From NCBI RefSeq assembly GCF_000685315.1, contig NZ_ARYM01000032.1, positions 1-39,028 on the forward strand: a DNA stretch of 39,028 bases, written 5' to 3'. This document shows positions 7,278 to 15,745 of this stretch, one piece after another. Each line of letters starts with the position of its first letter. The first letter of the stretch is position 1. The notes beneath the pieces were generated by a model that ran no database searches, was not told the origin of the DNA, and saw only the letters and a list, made by a program, of their open reading frames with translations. This DNA comes from Hyphomonas polymorpha PS728. GTDB taxonomy: Bacteria > Pseudomonadota > Alphaproteobacteria > Caulobacterales > Hyphomonadaceae. The position numbers were made by a program, and so were the translations under genes.

Positions 7278-9956
7278 ATGCCCCGCAGCCTGGCGGCTTT
7301 CGCATTGAGTTGCTTGGCTGCCGGGCCTGCCTTGGCGGCTCCCGGCGGTATCAATGTCGATGCCCAACCGTTGGCGGACGCTCTCAACCAACTCGCAGCC
7401 GAGACCGGCTTTGTGATCATCGCCAATGCGCCAGACCTGAGCGCGCGGCAGGCGCCCCGGATCGCCGGGGCTGGCGATGTGGAGGAAGCGCTCACCCTCC
7501 TTCTGGAAGGCTCGGGGCTGCGCTACAAGTCCCGTACCAAAGGCGTATGGGTGATAGAGGCAGATGCCCCGGCCACTGCCCGCTCTGCCCCGCTGACGAC
7601 CAAACCGGTTGCGCCCCTCAGACTGCCACCCCTGCAGGACAGCTTGCGGATATTTGACCCTGTCGTGGTAACAGGATCGCGCACCCTCCCGCTGTTCAGC
7701 GAGAGCATGGCTCCAATCGAAGTTCTTCCCGGGCAGGAGATCATGGCGCCTGCTTCCGACGATGTGATCGACATCCTCGCGCACCTCGTGCCCTCGTTTA
7801 CTGCCCAGCGCCTGCCGCTCAGCGATGGCAATGTTTATGTGCGCCCCTCGCGGCTGCGTAATCTTGCGCCGGACCACACGCTCGTCCTCATCAATGGAAA
7901 ACGGCGCCACAAATCCGCTTTGCTTGGGCCAGAGGGAGCGCAGGCGCCGGATCTGGCACAGATTCCCGCCGGCGCGATCCAGCGCATCGAAATCCTCAAG
8001 GATGGCGCCTCCGCTCAGTATGGCGCAGATGCCATTGCCGGGATTATCAATATCATCACTCGCGACGAAGCCGGAATTGATATCTTCACACAGCATAGTC
8101 AGTATCAGGATGGTGATGGGGAGCAATATCGCCTGGGAATTGCCTGGGGCGCGGAGATGCATCGTGCCCGGTGGCGGATCACCGGCGAGTATAGCCACGC
8201 CGCCCCAACGTCTCGCGCCCGCCAGAGAGAAGATGCCCTGGCCTGGCAGCAGGAGCATCCGGAAGTCGCATTGCGCAATCCCGTCCAGCGCTGGGGACAG
8301 CCGGAACGGGAAGACATCCGCAGTTTGATGAATTTTGCCTACGTCCGGGACAATGGCGGCGAGATTTACGCGCAAGGGAGCTATAATCAGGGGGCCGGCC
8401 TTTCAGATTTCAACTGGCGCCACCCGGAAACTGCCAGCCTTTACGGCCCCACAGATGCCTTCGAAGATTTCAGTCTGGCCGACGTGTATCCCAACGGTTT
8501 TACCCCGCAGTTCGGGCAGGACTACAGGGACGGCGCCCTTCTCTCTGGCTATCGCAATGCGGGTGATCGTCTGGATTTCGATATCAGCGCCGGCTTCGGG
8601 CGTAACCGTATCGATTATTTCCTCTTCGACACAATCAATGCGTCCATGGGGCCGGAAAGCCCCACCGCATTCAACACCGGAAGCCTTCAGCAGACAGAGT
8701 ATACGGTGAATGCCGATCTGCGTCAGAGCCTTGCCTGGAGCCTCCCTTTATCCCTTGCCTATGGCACGGAGTATCGCCGCGAAATCTATACTATCCGCGC
8801 CGGTGATCCTGCATCTTATGCCATTGGCGCCGGCGCGGTGGATGGGCTTACTTCCGGCTCCAACGGCTTTCCCGGCTATACGCCGCTTCAGGCGGGAGAT
8901 TTCGATCAGGAAAGCCATGCTGTCTATGCCGACTTTGAATCGAACCTTACCCCGCGCCTGAAACTGGGAATGGCCGCCCGCTATGAAGATTATTCCGGCT
9001 TTGGCGAGGCCATCACCGGCAAGGTTTCGGCGCGCTATGCGCTGGGGAACGGCGCGGCCTTGCGCGCCACGGTCTCAACCGGCTTCCGCCCGCCAACGCC
9101 CGGCCAGATATTTGGGGAACGCACCTCGCAGGGGGTCAGCGCGCTGACGCTCGATGTGTTCACTCAGGGCCGGTTCTCGCCAACCGGTCCAGTGGCGGCC
9201 ATTTTGAACGCACGTCCGGATGTATCTATCGCGCCTTTGCGTCCGGAAATGTCGGAAAATCTGTCAGCAGGCATCATCTTCTCTCCGGCCGACAAACTGT
9301 TCCTGTCTCTGGATGCTTACCAGATTGAGATCGATGATCGGTTCACTCTGTCTGACATCTACGCTCTTACCCCGGTTGAGCGCGCGCGACTGACGGCCCT
9401 GGGCGTGCCGGGCGGAGAAAGCATAACTGAAGTTACGTTTTTCCAGAATGACTTCCGGACCCGGACGCAAGGGCTGGATCTGATGGCGCAGTTCAGCCAT
9501 TCCGTTTCGAACGGCGAAGTTTCCATCAAGGCCTCCTATACCTACAATACGATCAAGGTTCTGAATGGATCTCTCCAGGACAATCCCGTTCGGCTGCGCC
9601 GGTTTGAGGAGTTCCTGCCGGCTCATTCGGCTCAGACAACCGCCAGCTTTGACCACGGCCCTTGGCGGCTGGAAGGGCGGGTGCGGTTGAGCGGAGCCTG
9701 GTCCGACTATGCCGATGACGAAAATCTCAGCCTGCAGAGGTTCGGGGCGAAGGCATTTGCCGATATTGCAATCAGCTACGCGCTCACTGATCAGTGGCGT
9801 CTACGCATCGGCGCGGAAAATCTGTTCAACACCTATCCGGATGAAGCCGGCCTGCAGAAATCAAAGGGGCTGATATACTCCCGCAATGCCCCTTATGATA
9901 CTGACGGGGGGCTGCTCTATGTCCGCCTTTCCTGGGCAGACGGGAAACAGCCCTGA
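7278..9956 (+). CDS. TonB-dependent receptor with N-terminal STN signalling domain
   Basis: An 892-residue transducer-type outer-membrane receptor. Residues 1-20 are a signal peptide ending ALA. The STN domain covers about 24-95 (INVDAQPLADALNQLAAETG and ALTLLLEGSGLRY), then a linker, a TonB-box-like DPVVVTG at 127-133, the plug (LVLINGKRRHKSALLG; IQRIEILKDGASAQYGADAI), and the barrel. STN domains contact FecR in the periplasm, so this receptor should signal to FecR at 2218. It is paralogous to the TBDR at 3404 over plug and barrel, about half identical by eye. The barrel ends LYVRLSW and then has six extra residues, so the usual terminal aromatic is not last. GGAGAGGA precedes the ATG at 7278; a GTG at 7245 is less likely. 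Confidence 0.93.
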   Translation: MPRSLAAFALSCLAAGPALAAPGGINVDAQPLADALNQLAAETGFVIIANAPDLSARQAPRIAGAGDVEEALTLLLEGSGLRYKSRTKGVWVIEADAPATARSAPLTTKPVAPLRLPPLQDSLRIFDPVVVTGSRTLPLFSESMAPIEVLPGQEIMAPASDDVIDILAHLVPSFTAQRLPLSDGNVYVRPSRLRNLAPDHTLVLINGKRRHKSALLGPEGAQAPDLAQIPAGAIQRIEILKDGASAQYGADAIAGIINIITRDEAGIDIFTQHSQYQDGDGEQYRLGIAWGAEMHRARWRITGEYSHAAPTSRARQREDALAWQQEHPEVALRNPVQRWGQPEREDIRSLMNFAYVRDNGGEIYAQGSYNQGAGLSDFNWRHPETASLYGPTDAFEDFSLADVYPNGFTPQFGQDYRDGALLSGYRNAGDRLDFDISAGFGRNRIDYFLFDTINASMGPESPTAFNTGSLQQTEYTVNADLRQSLAWSLPLSLAYGTEYRREIYTIRAGDPASYAIGAGAVDGLTSGSNGFPGYTPLQAGDFDQESHAVYADFESNLTPRLKLGMAARYEDYSGFGEAITGKVSARYALGNGAALRATVSTGFRPPTPGQIFGERTSQGVSALTLDVFTQGRFSPTGPVAAILNARPDVSIAPLRPEMSENLSAGIIFSPADKLFLSLDAYQIEIDDRFTLSDIYALTPVERARLTALGVPGGESITEVTFFQNDFRTRTQGLDLMAQFSHSVSNGEVSIKASYTYNTIKVLNGSLQDNPVRLRRFEEFLPAHSAQTTASFDHGPWRLEGRVRLSGAWSDYADDENLSLQRFGAKAFADIAISYALTDQWRLRIGAENLFNTYPDEAGLQKSKGLIYSRNAPYDTDGGLLYVRLSWADGKQP

Positions 9957-9964
9957 TCACCAGT

Positions 9965-10764
9965 TCACTTAAGCGCGCTTTCGATTTCCCGGATGCCGTT
10001 CATCAGCGCCGCTCTGGATATCTCGCCCACATGGGTTTTATAGATCATTCCATCGGCGCCGACAAAAAGAGTTGCCGGCAAGGCCCGTGATCCAACAGCA
10101 GCAGAGAGCGATTGATCAGGATCGAGCAGGATCATGCCGGACTGGATGCCCTCCCTCTCCAGGAATTTGCGAATGACAGATGAGTCCTCGCCCTGATTGA
10201 TGAGCAATACCGGGACTGCTGATCCTTCAGCAACCTCAACAAGCATTGGCATTTCCCTCCGGCAGGGTCCACACCAACTGGCCCAGAGGTTCACCACGAA
10301 GGGCCTTCCCGCCAGGCTTTCGAGTTGCAACGGTGTTTGCTCAAGCGTTTCGATTTGCACATCCATCGGAAAGGGCGTCTTTTCGCGCGTCTCCAGCGCA
10401 AAGCTCGCTGCCTGGAAGACCGCGAAAAGAAGACCCGCGCCTGCGGCCAGAACAACGGCGGAGCGCCGCCCCTTGCCTCCAACCAATATCACGCCGGCTG
10501 CGGCCAGAACCCCGGCCCATGCGGTGAAACCACCCTGCCAGACGGCAAGGATTGACCAGGGCTCCGCCAGGTAGGCCGGATATTCTGGACCACGAAAGCC
10601 AGGCGCGCGGCCAACACACCAATCATCACCGCGCTCCACGAGAGCCGCCCGAAATCGTCTCCCGAACGCCGCGCAAGAACTCCCGCGCCCGCCAGAAACA
10701 GCCAGACCAGCAAGATACCTATCAGGCGATCTGCGGCCAGAACCAACGGTCCAATCTCAATCAT
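9965..10764 (-). pseudogene. Lgt-like membrane domain fused to TlpA thioredoxin, interrupted by a -1 frameshift
   Basis: Two overlapping minus-strand frames together encode one protein. The first (start 10764, MIEIGPLVLAADRLIGILL to FVVQNIRP) is a multi-helix membrane segment like the N-terminal half of prolipoprotein diacylglyceryl transferase. The second continues as YLAEPWSILAVWQGG, another Lgt-like pattern, then two helices and a periplasmic TlpA/thioredoxin domain with the WCGPC redox motif in VNLWASWCGPCRREMP. One missing base near 10574-10578 would restore about 266 residues; the span of 800 bases is one short of a multiple of three. TlpA domains reduce disulfides in periplasmic partners. 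The thioredoxin part alone has no good start. It could be a sequencing error or a genuine mutation. It is the last gene of the operon with DUF2798 and FMN reductase, 8 bases from the end of the convergent TBDR. Confidence 0.72.
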
Positions 10765-10814
10765 ATTGTTCGTACTCACATCATCCCGGCAGGCCTCGCG
10801 CCACGCCGCAGCCG

Positions 10815-11087
10815 TCAAACCGGACGGCAGATGAGACGAACGAGACGGCGAACGATGGGCATTACGACGAGGACGACCGGAAAGGCAAGCAGCCAGCTGA
10901 TCAGCCAGGCACTGAGCCAGGCGCCGAGAAGACCTGACGTGATGCCCTCGCTTTTTATCGTGGAAACCAAGGAAACGAACGCGCACATGAAAATTGAGAG
11001 AAGCAAGGATGTCATGAACGGCGCGTAGCCCGGTGGCAGGCGGAAACGGGCGTCAGAAAGGGTGGAGGGAGACACCTTGTTCGTCAT
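10815..11087 (-). CDS. DUF2798 family small membrane protein
   Basis: A 90-residue protein with two predicted transmembrane helices: about 23-45 (FMTSLLLSIFMCAFVSLVST) and 55-80 (AWLSAWLISWLLAFPVVLVV), ending with a positively charged tail. The pattern LPPGYAPFMTSLLLSIFMC, then W-x2-AWLISWLLAFPVV and MPIVRRLV is that of DUF2798, a family without known function. Its start overlaps the stop of the FMN reductase by four bases (ATGA), which indicates translational coupling. The Lgt-like/TlpA gene starts 50 bases downstream. Confidence 0.85.
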   Translation of the reverse strand: MTNKVSPSTLSDARFRLPPGYAPFMTSLLLSIFMCAFVSLVSTIKSEGITSGLLGAWLSAWLISWLLAFPVVLVVMPIVRRLVRLICRPV

Positions 11088-11659
11088 TTGAGCGATCCTG
11101 CAGTCTTGATGACGCGCTGCACCAGCAATGGCAGAACCTGGGCCGCAACCGGATCGGTCAGCGCCGCGCCGTCGAAAGCGCGATCTGCGAAGGGCACGGC
11201 CGCCTGCTCCGGAACAACGAGCATCTGGACCGTACCGAGGATCTGACGCAGATGCATCAGTCCCCGCAGGCCGCCATACGGACCCGGAGAGGCAGACAGA
11301 ATGCCCGCAACCTTGCCCCGGAACGCGCTGAGCGCGAGCGGCCCCTCCCCATCGGTTGGCCGAGAGGCCCAGTCTATGGCATTCTTGAGTAGCCCACTGA
11401 CCGATCCGTTATACTCCGGCGATGCAATCAGGATTGCGTCCTGCTCAACGAAGAGAGCCTTCAGGCGGCGGGCGCTTTCGGGGAAAGCCGTTGTCTCCAG
11501 CCTGTGGGAATATATCGGGAGGTCAAAATCTTCCAGCCGGATGGAAGTGACCTCTGCGCCCTGCGCGCTGGCGAGCGTGGCGGCGCAGTCAGCCAGCCGC
11601 TGGTTGAACGAGCCGTCCCGCCCACTCCCCGCCAAAACAAGTATTCTCACGGCCGACAT
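11084..11659 (-). CDS. NADPH-dependent FMN reductase family protein
   Basis: A 191-residue flavodoxin-fold protein of the NADPH-dependent FMN reductase / azoreductase family. Visible features are the phosphate loop ILVLAGSGRDGSFNQRLA near the N-terminus, DFDLPIYS, and ILIASPEYNGSVSGLLKNAI with the diagnostic SPEYNxSxxxxLKNAIDW pattern, followed by SASPGPYGGLRG. Members reduce FMN, quinones or chromate in the cytoplasm with NAD(P)H; the real substrate cannot be told. It is the first gene of a three-gene minus-strand operon. It is divergent from the tartrate-dehydratase-like gene at 11770, and the shared 110-base gap holds a TTAGNTAGCTAA-type site, so it may belong to the MarR regulon. Confidence 0.9.
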   Translation of the reverse strand: MSAVRILVLAGSGRDGSFNQRLADCAATLASAQGAEVTSIRLEDFDLPIYSHRLETTAFPESARRLKALFVEQDAILIASPEYNGSVSGLLKNAIDWASRPTDGEGPLALSAFRGKVAGILSASPGPYGGLRGLMHLRQILGTVQMLVVPEQAAVPFADRAFDGAALTDPVAAQVLPLLVQRVIKTAGSLK

Positions 11660-11708
11660 TTTACCCTCCCGCGCATTATCTCAAAGAAGAAGCATGGACA
11701 TATATTAC

Positions 11709-11720
11709 TTAGCTAGCTAC
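11709..11720. promoter_or_regulatory. MarR-type operator candidate, copy 1
   Basis: TTAGCTAGCTAC matches the shared 12-mer TTAGNTAGCTAA at 11 positions and contains the perfect palindrome TAGCTAGCTA (11710-11719). It lies in the divergent gap between the FMN reductase and the tartrate-dehydratase-like gene. Confidence 0.55.
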
Positions 11721-11769
11721 TTATTTTGACCCATACAAGCCTTGTTCGCGCCGATGCCGGGGGAGCCAT

Positions 11770-12930
11770 ATGAAGATCGTAGAAATCCGGGAAATGCCGG
11801 TGCGCCTGTCGGGCAATATCGCCAATGCTGTGGTGGACTTCTCCCGGCATACGGTGTCACTGGTTGCGGTGGTCAGCGATGTCATGCGTCACGGTCGGCC
11901 GGTAACAGGCTTTGCGTTCAATTCCATAGGCCGCTTTGCGCAATCCGGGATCATCCGGGAGCGGCTCATTCCGCGCGCTGCCTCTGCCCCGGCTGAGACA
12001 TATCTCGGCCTAGATGGATGCCTCTCTCCGGCGGCGCTAACCAAAGTTCTCATGAAAGATGAGAAGCCGGGCGGCCACGGAGACAGGGCCTCTGCGATTG
12101 CGGCAATTGAACTCGCCGCCTGGGATCTCCTCGCCAAGCTTGAGGATCAACCGGCAGCCAATACCATCGCAAAGGCGTTTGGAAGGACACAGGCCGACAA
12201 GGTCAGCGTATATGCAGCTGGCGGTTATTATTATCCCGAGGGCGGCGCAGACAGGCTGCGCGACGAACTGAAAGCTTATCAGGATATGGGCTTTACGCAG
12301 TTCAAGATGAAAGTAGGCGGTGTTCCGTTAAAGGAAGATATCGCCCGGCTCGAAACAGCCGTAGAGCAGGCAGGTTCCGGAAGGCGTATTAGCGTCGATG
12401 CCAATGGGCGGTTTGGCCTTGAAGACGCGATCTCTCTGGGCGAACGGCTGAAGCCCTATCAGCTGCGCTGGTATGAGGAGGCGGGAGATCCACTGGACTA
12501 TGATCTCAACCGACAAGTGATTGACGCCTATCAGGGGCCCGTGGCTACGGGCGAAAACCTGTTTTCCATTCCGGATGTGCGTAATCTTTTGCGCCATGGC
12601 GGCATGCGGCCCGGCATCGATATTTTCCAAATGGATGCCGGCCTCAGCTATGGGCTGACCGAATATGCCGGGATGATTGCCCTGATGGAGGCCTCCGGCT
12701 TCAGCCGGACGATGGCCTTTCCGCATGGCGGGCACCTGCTGAACCTGCACATAGTCGCCGGGCTGAACCTTGGCGGCTGCGAGGCGTATCCAGCGGTGTT
12801 CCAGCCTTTCGGAGGCTACCTGCCCGGTCTTCCCATCACGGAGGGAATGATCGAAGTACCCCAGCAGCCTGGGTTTGGGTTGGAGGCCAAGCCGGAACTT
12901 CGTCCCTATATTGATCAGATCTCGGGCTGA
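11770..12930 (+). CDS. tarD: Enolase-superfamily acid-sugar dehydratase, D(-)-tartrate dehydratase-like
   Basis: A 386-residue cytoplasmic enzyme of the mandelate racemase group. The N-terminal capping domain (1-125) precedes a TIM barrel. Visible residues: the KxK pair K179/K181 in FKMKVGG, the metal ligand Asp in VDANGRF, Glu in WYEEAGDPLDYDL, Glu in TGENLF, and the catalytic His at about 319 in FPHGGH. The flanking text (EKPGGHGDR, YAAGGYYYP, NLLRHGGMRPG, CEAYPAVFQPFGGY) follows D-tartrate dehydratase of Bradyrhizobium closely, an enzyme that turns D-tartrate into oxaloacetate. A related 2,3-dihydroxy acid is equally possible here, because the neighbours are not tartrate genes. GGGGGAG precedes the ATG. 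It is divergent from the FMN reductase and convergent with the reductase at 12941 with a 10-base gap. Confidence 0.85.
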   Translation: MKIVEIREMPVRLSGNIANAVVDFSRHTVSLVAVVSDVMRHGRPVTGFAFNSIGRFAQSGIIRERLIPRAASAPAETYLGLDGCLSPAALTKVLMKDEKPGGHGDRASAIAAIELAAWDLLAKLEDQPAANTIAKAFGRTQADKVSVYAAGGYYYPEGGADRLRDELKAYQDMGFTQFKMKVGGVPLKEDIARLETAVEQAGSGRRISVDANGRFGLEDAISLGERLKPYQLRWYEEAGDPLDYDLNRQVIDAYQGPVATGENLFSIPDVRNLLRHGGMRPGIDIFQMDAGLSYGLTEYAGMIALMEASGFSRTMAFPHGGHLLNLHIVAGLNLGGCEAYPAVFQPFGGYLPGLPITEGMIEVPQQPGFGLEAKPELRPYIDQISG

Positions 12931-12940
12931 AAGACGCTAA

Positions 12941-13879
12941 TCAGGCGCCGCCTCGGCGGCCTTCGAAGGATTTCACCAGCGCCGTCAACACGGCATTCAC
13001 CGGCGCCGCAAGGCCGATCCTGGCCGCCTCACGGGGAACGGCGCCGTTGATATAGTCAACTTCTGTCTGGCGGCCCGACTCCAAATCCTGCAACAGGGAT
13101 GGCTTTGCTGCGGCGACACGCTGGGCAAAGGCACGAATATAGGCCTCGGGATCACTTACCTTGAGCGCCACACCGGCGGCGCGCGCAATTTCCCAAGCCT
13201 CAAGGCCAGCAGCAATACAAACCTCACCCAGAGCCGGATCCGCCAGCGCCTCACCAACCGTAAGCCCGGAAATAGCACAGGGCGCGCTGAAGGAAGCGTT
13301 ACAGATCAGCTTTTCCCACTGCATACTGACGATATCGTCAGCCGCTTCGGCATTGAACCCCGCGCTGCGCCAGAGCTCTGCAATCTCGGAAATCCGGTCT
13401 GCAGGAAGGCTCCCATAGGCCCCGATCTGAATGGCCCCCATTCCGGCGTGGCGCGCATGGCCGGGCGATACTACCGACGCGCCAAAGCCTGCTGCAATCC
13501 CTACGGCCACCCTCTCTTCCCCGAAGAATTCCGCCACCATATCTGCAGCGCCCAGCCCGTTCTGCATCGTAAGGATAACAGTTTGGGGGCCGGCCATTGG
13601 GGCCAGCCCCTGGAGAGCGCCAGCTACCTGGGTAGCCTTCATAGCCAGAATAATGAGATCGAACACCTCATTGGGCGGCGCCGTGAGCGCCCGCACCTGA
13701 ACTGTCCGGTCACCACTCGCCCCCTCCAGACGCAGGCCACTGGCAGCGATGGCCTCAATGTGCGCCCCCGGACGGCTTATAACCACCGGCTGATGGCCAG
13801 CAGCAGCGAAAAGGCCGGCAAAAACCGATCCCATGGCGCCGCCGCCGACGATGGCGATACTCTGAGGCTTTGTGCCCAT
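12941..13879 (-). CDS. 2-dehydropantoate 2-reductase family protein (PanE/ApbA-like)
   Basis: A 312-residue NADP-dependent reductase. The N-terminal Rossmann domain begins with IAIVGGGAMGSVFAGLFAAAG (GxGxxG at about 12-17), continues with LIILAMKATQ and ILTMQNGLG, and the helical C-terminal domain contains WEKLICNASFSAPCAISGLT with the family's conserved Lys and Asn. The family reduces 2-keto acids such as ketopantoate to 2-hydroxy acids. In this position it more probably acts on a keto acid of the catabolic route than in pantothenate synthesis. It follows the alpha/beta hydrolase gene with only two bases between, so both are one operon transcribed from the promoter region shared with marR at 15231. 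Confidence 0.88.
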   Translation of the reverse strand: MGTKPQSIAIVGGGAMGSVFAGLFAAAGHQPVVISRPGAHIEAIAASGLRLEGASGDRTVQVRALTAPPNEVFDLIILAMKATQVAGALQGLAPMAGPQTVILTMQNGLGAADMVAEFFGEERVAVGIAAGFGASVVSPGHARHAGMGAIQIGAYGSLPADRISEIAELWRSAGFNAEAADDIVSMQWEKLICNASFSAPCAISGLTVGEALADPALGEVCIAAGLEAWEIARAAGVALKVSDPEAYIRAFAQRVAAAKPSLLQDLESGRQTEVDYINGAVPREAARIGLAAPVNAVLTALVKSFEGRRGGA

Positions 13880-13881
13880 GC

Positions 13882-15018
13882 TTAGATCCGCGCCTGAAGC
13901 CAGCTTGAAACAACATCGGCTGCGTCATGCCGATGCTGCGCAGATTCCTCGAAATAATGCGCACCGGGAAGCATCTGCAACTGCTTGTCGGACGCGCCGA
14001 TGGCGTTGTGAATACGGGCCGCATCACTCGGAAAAACACCGGTATCCGCCGTACCCTGAATAACCAGAGAAGGCACTGTCAGCTTTTTAAGGTGCGGCTC
14101 TCCCTGGCAATCCGAAGTTTCCAGCGACCACATGGAAAGCCAGCTGGTCAGCATCGACGCGCGGCCAATACTCGGGCTTCTGTTGGCAATGACGGGATCG
14201 CCACGATAACACCAGCGCGGTTTGCGGTCGGAGGGATCCAGGGAGGGGTCCATGCAGCGCAAGTCGCCCCACATACGGAAGAGCGGGAAGATACGGTCTG
14301 GAATTCCGGCAGCATTAAGACGGGCAAGCTCAGCCTTCACCCAATCGGTGATGCGCTGGTTGCGGGCGCGCTGGGCGGCGCGGTAACGGGTGACAAATTC
14401 AGGCGAATAGGGCGGGCCATTGTCAGGATTGAACGGATCCAGCGACGAGTCCGTGGCGACGGGGTCCCATTCATCCGTCACTGAAGCATCCATCCAGTCA
14501 GTCATCACTTCCGGGCGGCCGATATGGGCGTTGCTGGAAACATAGAAATCAGCCGGTGGCAGAGCGGCCAGGCGTTCAGCGCCGGCACCTTTCAGTTTTC
14601 CGGAGAGCGTGGAGCGGGTTGCCTCAGCCTGATAGGCCGCCATCAGCGAACCGCCGCCGGAGTTTCCAAAGAGCACAACTGTCTCGACGCCTGCCACCTC
14701 GCGCAGCCATTTGACCCCCACACTGATGTCCACCAGCGCATGTTCCAGAAGGAACATGTCCTCGGCACCGCGATAGCGTGTATTCCAGCCGAGGAAACCA
14801 TACCCCCGAGAGGCGAGATACGCGGCGAAATAGTGTTCGCTGAAGTCGACATTGTAATGGGTGGCGATGAAGGCCACGCGCGGATTTGGGGTGCCTTTGG
14901 GGGTCCAGTAAATCCCCTGGCAGGGATGCCCTCCCGCCATGATCCTGGGAGACGTGGGCGATTCACTGCTTACGAAACGGCTATCGACTGTGTCCTCAAT
15001 CAGGCCTTTATCGGTCAT
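13882..15018 (-). CDS. Alpha/beta hydrolase
   Basis: A 378-residue alpha/beta-hydrolase. The nucleophile elbow is GNSGGGS with Ser120; the acid is probably Asp325 in VIQGTADTGVFP and the base His354 in LPGAHYFEESA, in the usual order. An insertion of about 150 residues lies between the nucleophile and the acid and would form a lid. THYNVDFSEHYFAAYLASRG near residue 53 matches a typical cap-strand region. There is no signal peptide, so it is probably a cytoplasmic esterase, lactonase or C-C hydrolase; the sequence does not decide which. It is the first gene of an operon with the PanE-like reductase and is divergent from marR, with TTAGNTAGCTAA-like sites between them. It may open the ester or lactone substrate imported by the local transporters. 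Confidence 0.87.
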   Translation of the reverse strand: MTDKGLIEDTVDSRFVSSESPTSPRIMAGGHPCQGIYWTPKGTPNPRVAFIATHYNVDFSEHYFAAYLASRGYGFLGWNTRYRGAEDMFLLEHALVDISVGVKWLREVAGVETVVLFGNSGGGSLMAAYQAEATRSTLSGKLKGAGAERLAALPPADFYVSSNAHIGRPEVMTDWMDASVTDEWDPVATDSSLDPFNPDNGPPYSPEFVTRYRAAQRARNQRITDWVKAELARLNAAGIPDRIFPLFRMWGDLRCMDPSLDPSDRKPRWCYRGDPVIANRSPSIGRASMLTSWLSMWSLETSDCQGEPHLKKLTVPSLVIQGTADTGVFPSDAARIHNAIGASDKQLQMLPGAHYFEESAQHRHDAADVVSSWLQARI

Positions 15019-15107
15019 TCGGACGGTCCTCCAATTGTCTGTACAGGAAACATGCCAAAGGGCTGCTTCTTCTGATTTCGTGCGGTAGCAAATCTCAGGA
15101 GATTTGC

Positions 15108-15119
15108 ATAGCTACCTAA
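15108..15119. promoter_or_regulatory. MarR-type operator candidate, copy 2
   Basis: ATAGCTACCTAA, read on the minus strand as TTAGGTAGCTAT, matches TTAGNTAGCTAA at 11 positions. A weaker half-match, TGAGCTAACTTT, follows at 15127-15138. Both are between the hydrolase and marR, so autoregulation of marR is plausible. Confidence 0.5.
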
Positions 15120-15230
15120 CCTTTTTTGAGCTAACTTTCTTCAACTATCCCCGTCCCGCCCGGCAACCGGTGCTTGCCTTGAAACGCGCACCCTCCATAT
15201 AGTTCGGGAATGAACAGGAGCGCATTTCGC

Positions 15231-15722
15231 ATGACAAAAAAAGCCGGAACTGAAAGCCCTTACTCCGAATGGAGCAACAGTCTTGGCTATCTTGTGCGGA
15301 AATCCTTCCGGTCGGTCTCCCGCGCGCTGGAAGCGCGCACCTCCGCGTATGGCGTGACAGCGTCACAATGGCATTTCCTGCGGGTGCTGTGGATCGAGGA
15401 CGGCATCAGTCAGCGTGAACTCAGCCAACGGGTAAGCATGCGCGAGCCAACCACCGTGATTGCCGTCAAACGTCTGGAAAAGGCTGGTCTGATTACCCGA
15501 AAGCAGAGCTCCGAAGACGGCCGCAAGATCAACATCTTTCTTACGCCCAAGGCCAGGGCCCTGAAGGCAAAGCTCATGCCTCTGGTTGAAGAGGTCAATG
15601 AGCTCGCCACAAAGGGGCTGACCGCCAAGGAAAAGTCCGAGCTGCGGCGTCTGCTAACAAAGGTGAACCAGAATCTCGAATCCGAAGACCGGATGATCCA
15701 GACACCCGCTCCGCCGCCCTGA
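15231..15722 (+). CDS. MarR family transcriptional regulator (module 1)
   Basis: A 163-residue winged-helix regulator. Residues 10-45 form the dimerisation helices (EWSNSLGYLVRKSFRSVSRAL); the DNA-binding part runs about 45-120: GVTASQWHFLRVLW, ISQRELSQRVSMREPTTVIAV (recognition helix), and the wing KQSSEDGRKINIFLTPKA; a C-terminal helix closes the dimer. The wing keeps the conserved Asp-Gly-Arg. MarR proteins usually repress nearby genes until a phenolic or carboxylic ligand binds. The ATG at 15231 is preferred because AGGAG lies at 15216-15220; an ATG at 15210 lacks a properly spaced site. It sits in the middle of the genes that share TTAGNTAGCTAA and is the best candidate for the factor that reads it. 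Confidence 0.9.
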   Translation: MTKKAGTESPYSEWSNSLGYLVRKSFRSVSRALEARTSAYGVTASQWHFLRVLWIEDGISQRELSQRVSMREPTTVIAVKRLEKAGLITRKQSSEDGRKINIFLTPKARALKAKLMPLVEEVNELATKGLTAKEKSELRRLLTKVNQNLESEDRMIQTPAPPP

Positions 15723-15745
15723 TCTGCCGCGGTCCGGCTTGAACG

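Noticed and set aside
1700..9956. Lasso-peptide cluster, because FecIR and TBDR often accompany these in Alphaproteobacteria
   Set aside because: No precursor peptide, asparagine-synthetase-like cyclase, transglutaminase-like protease or isopeptidase is in the window.
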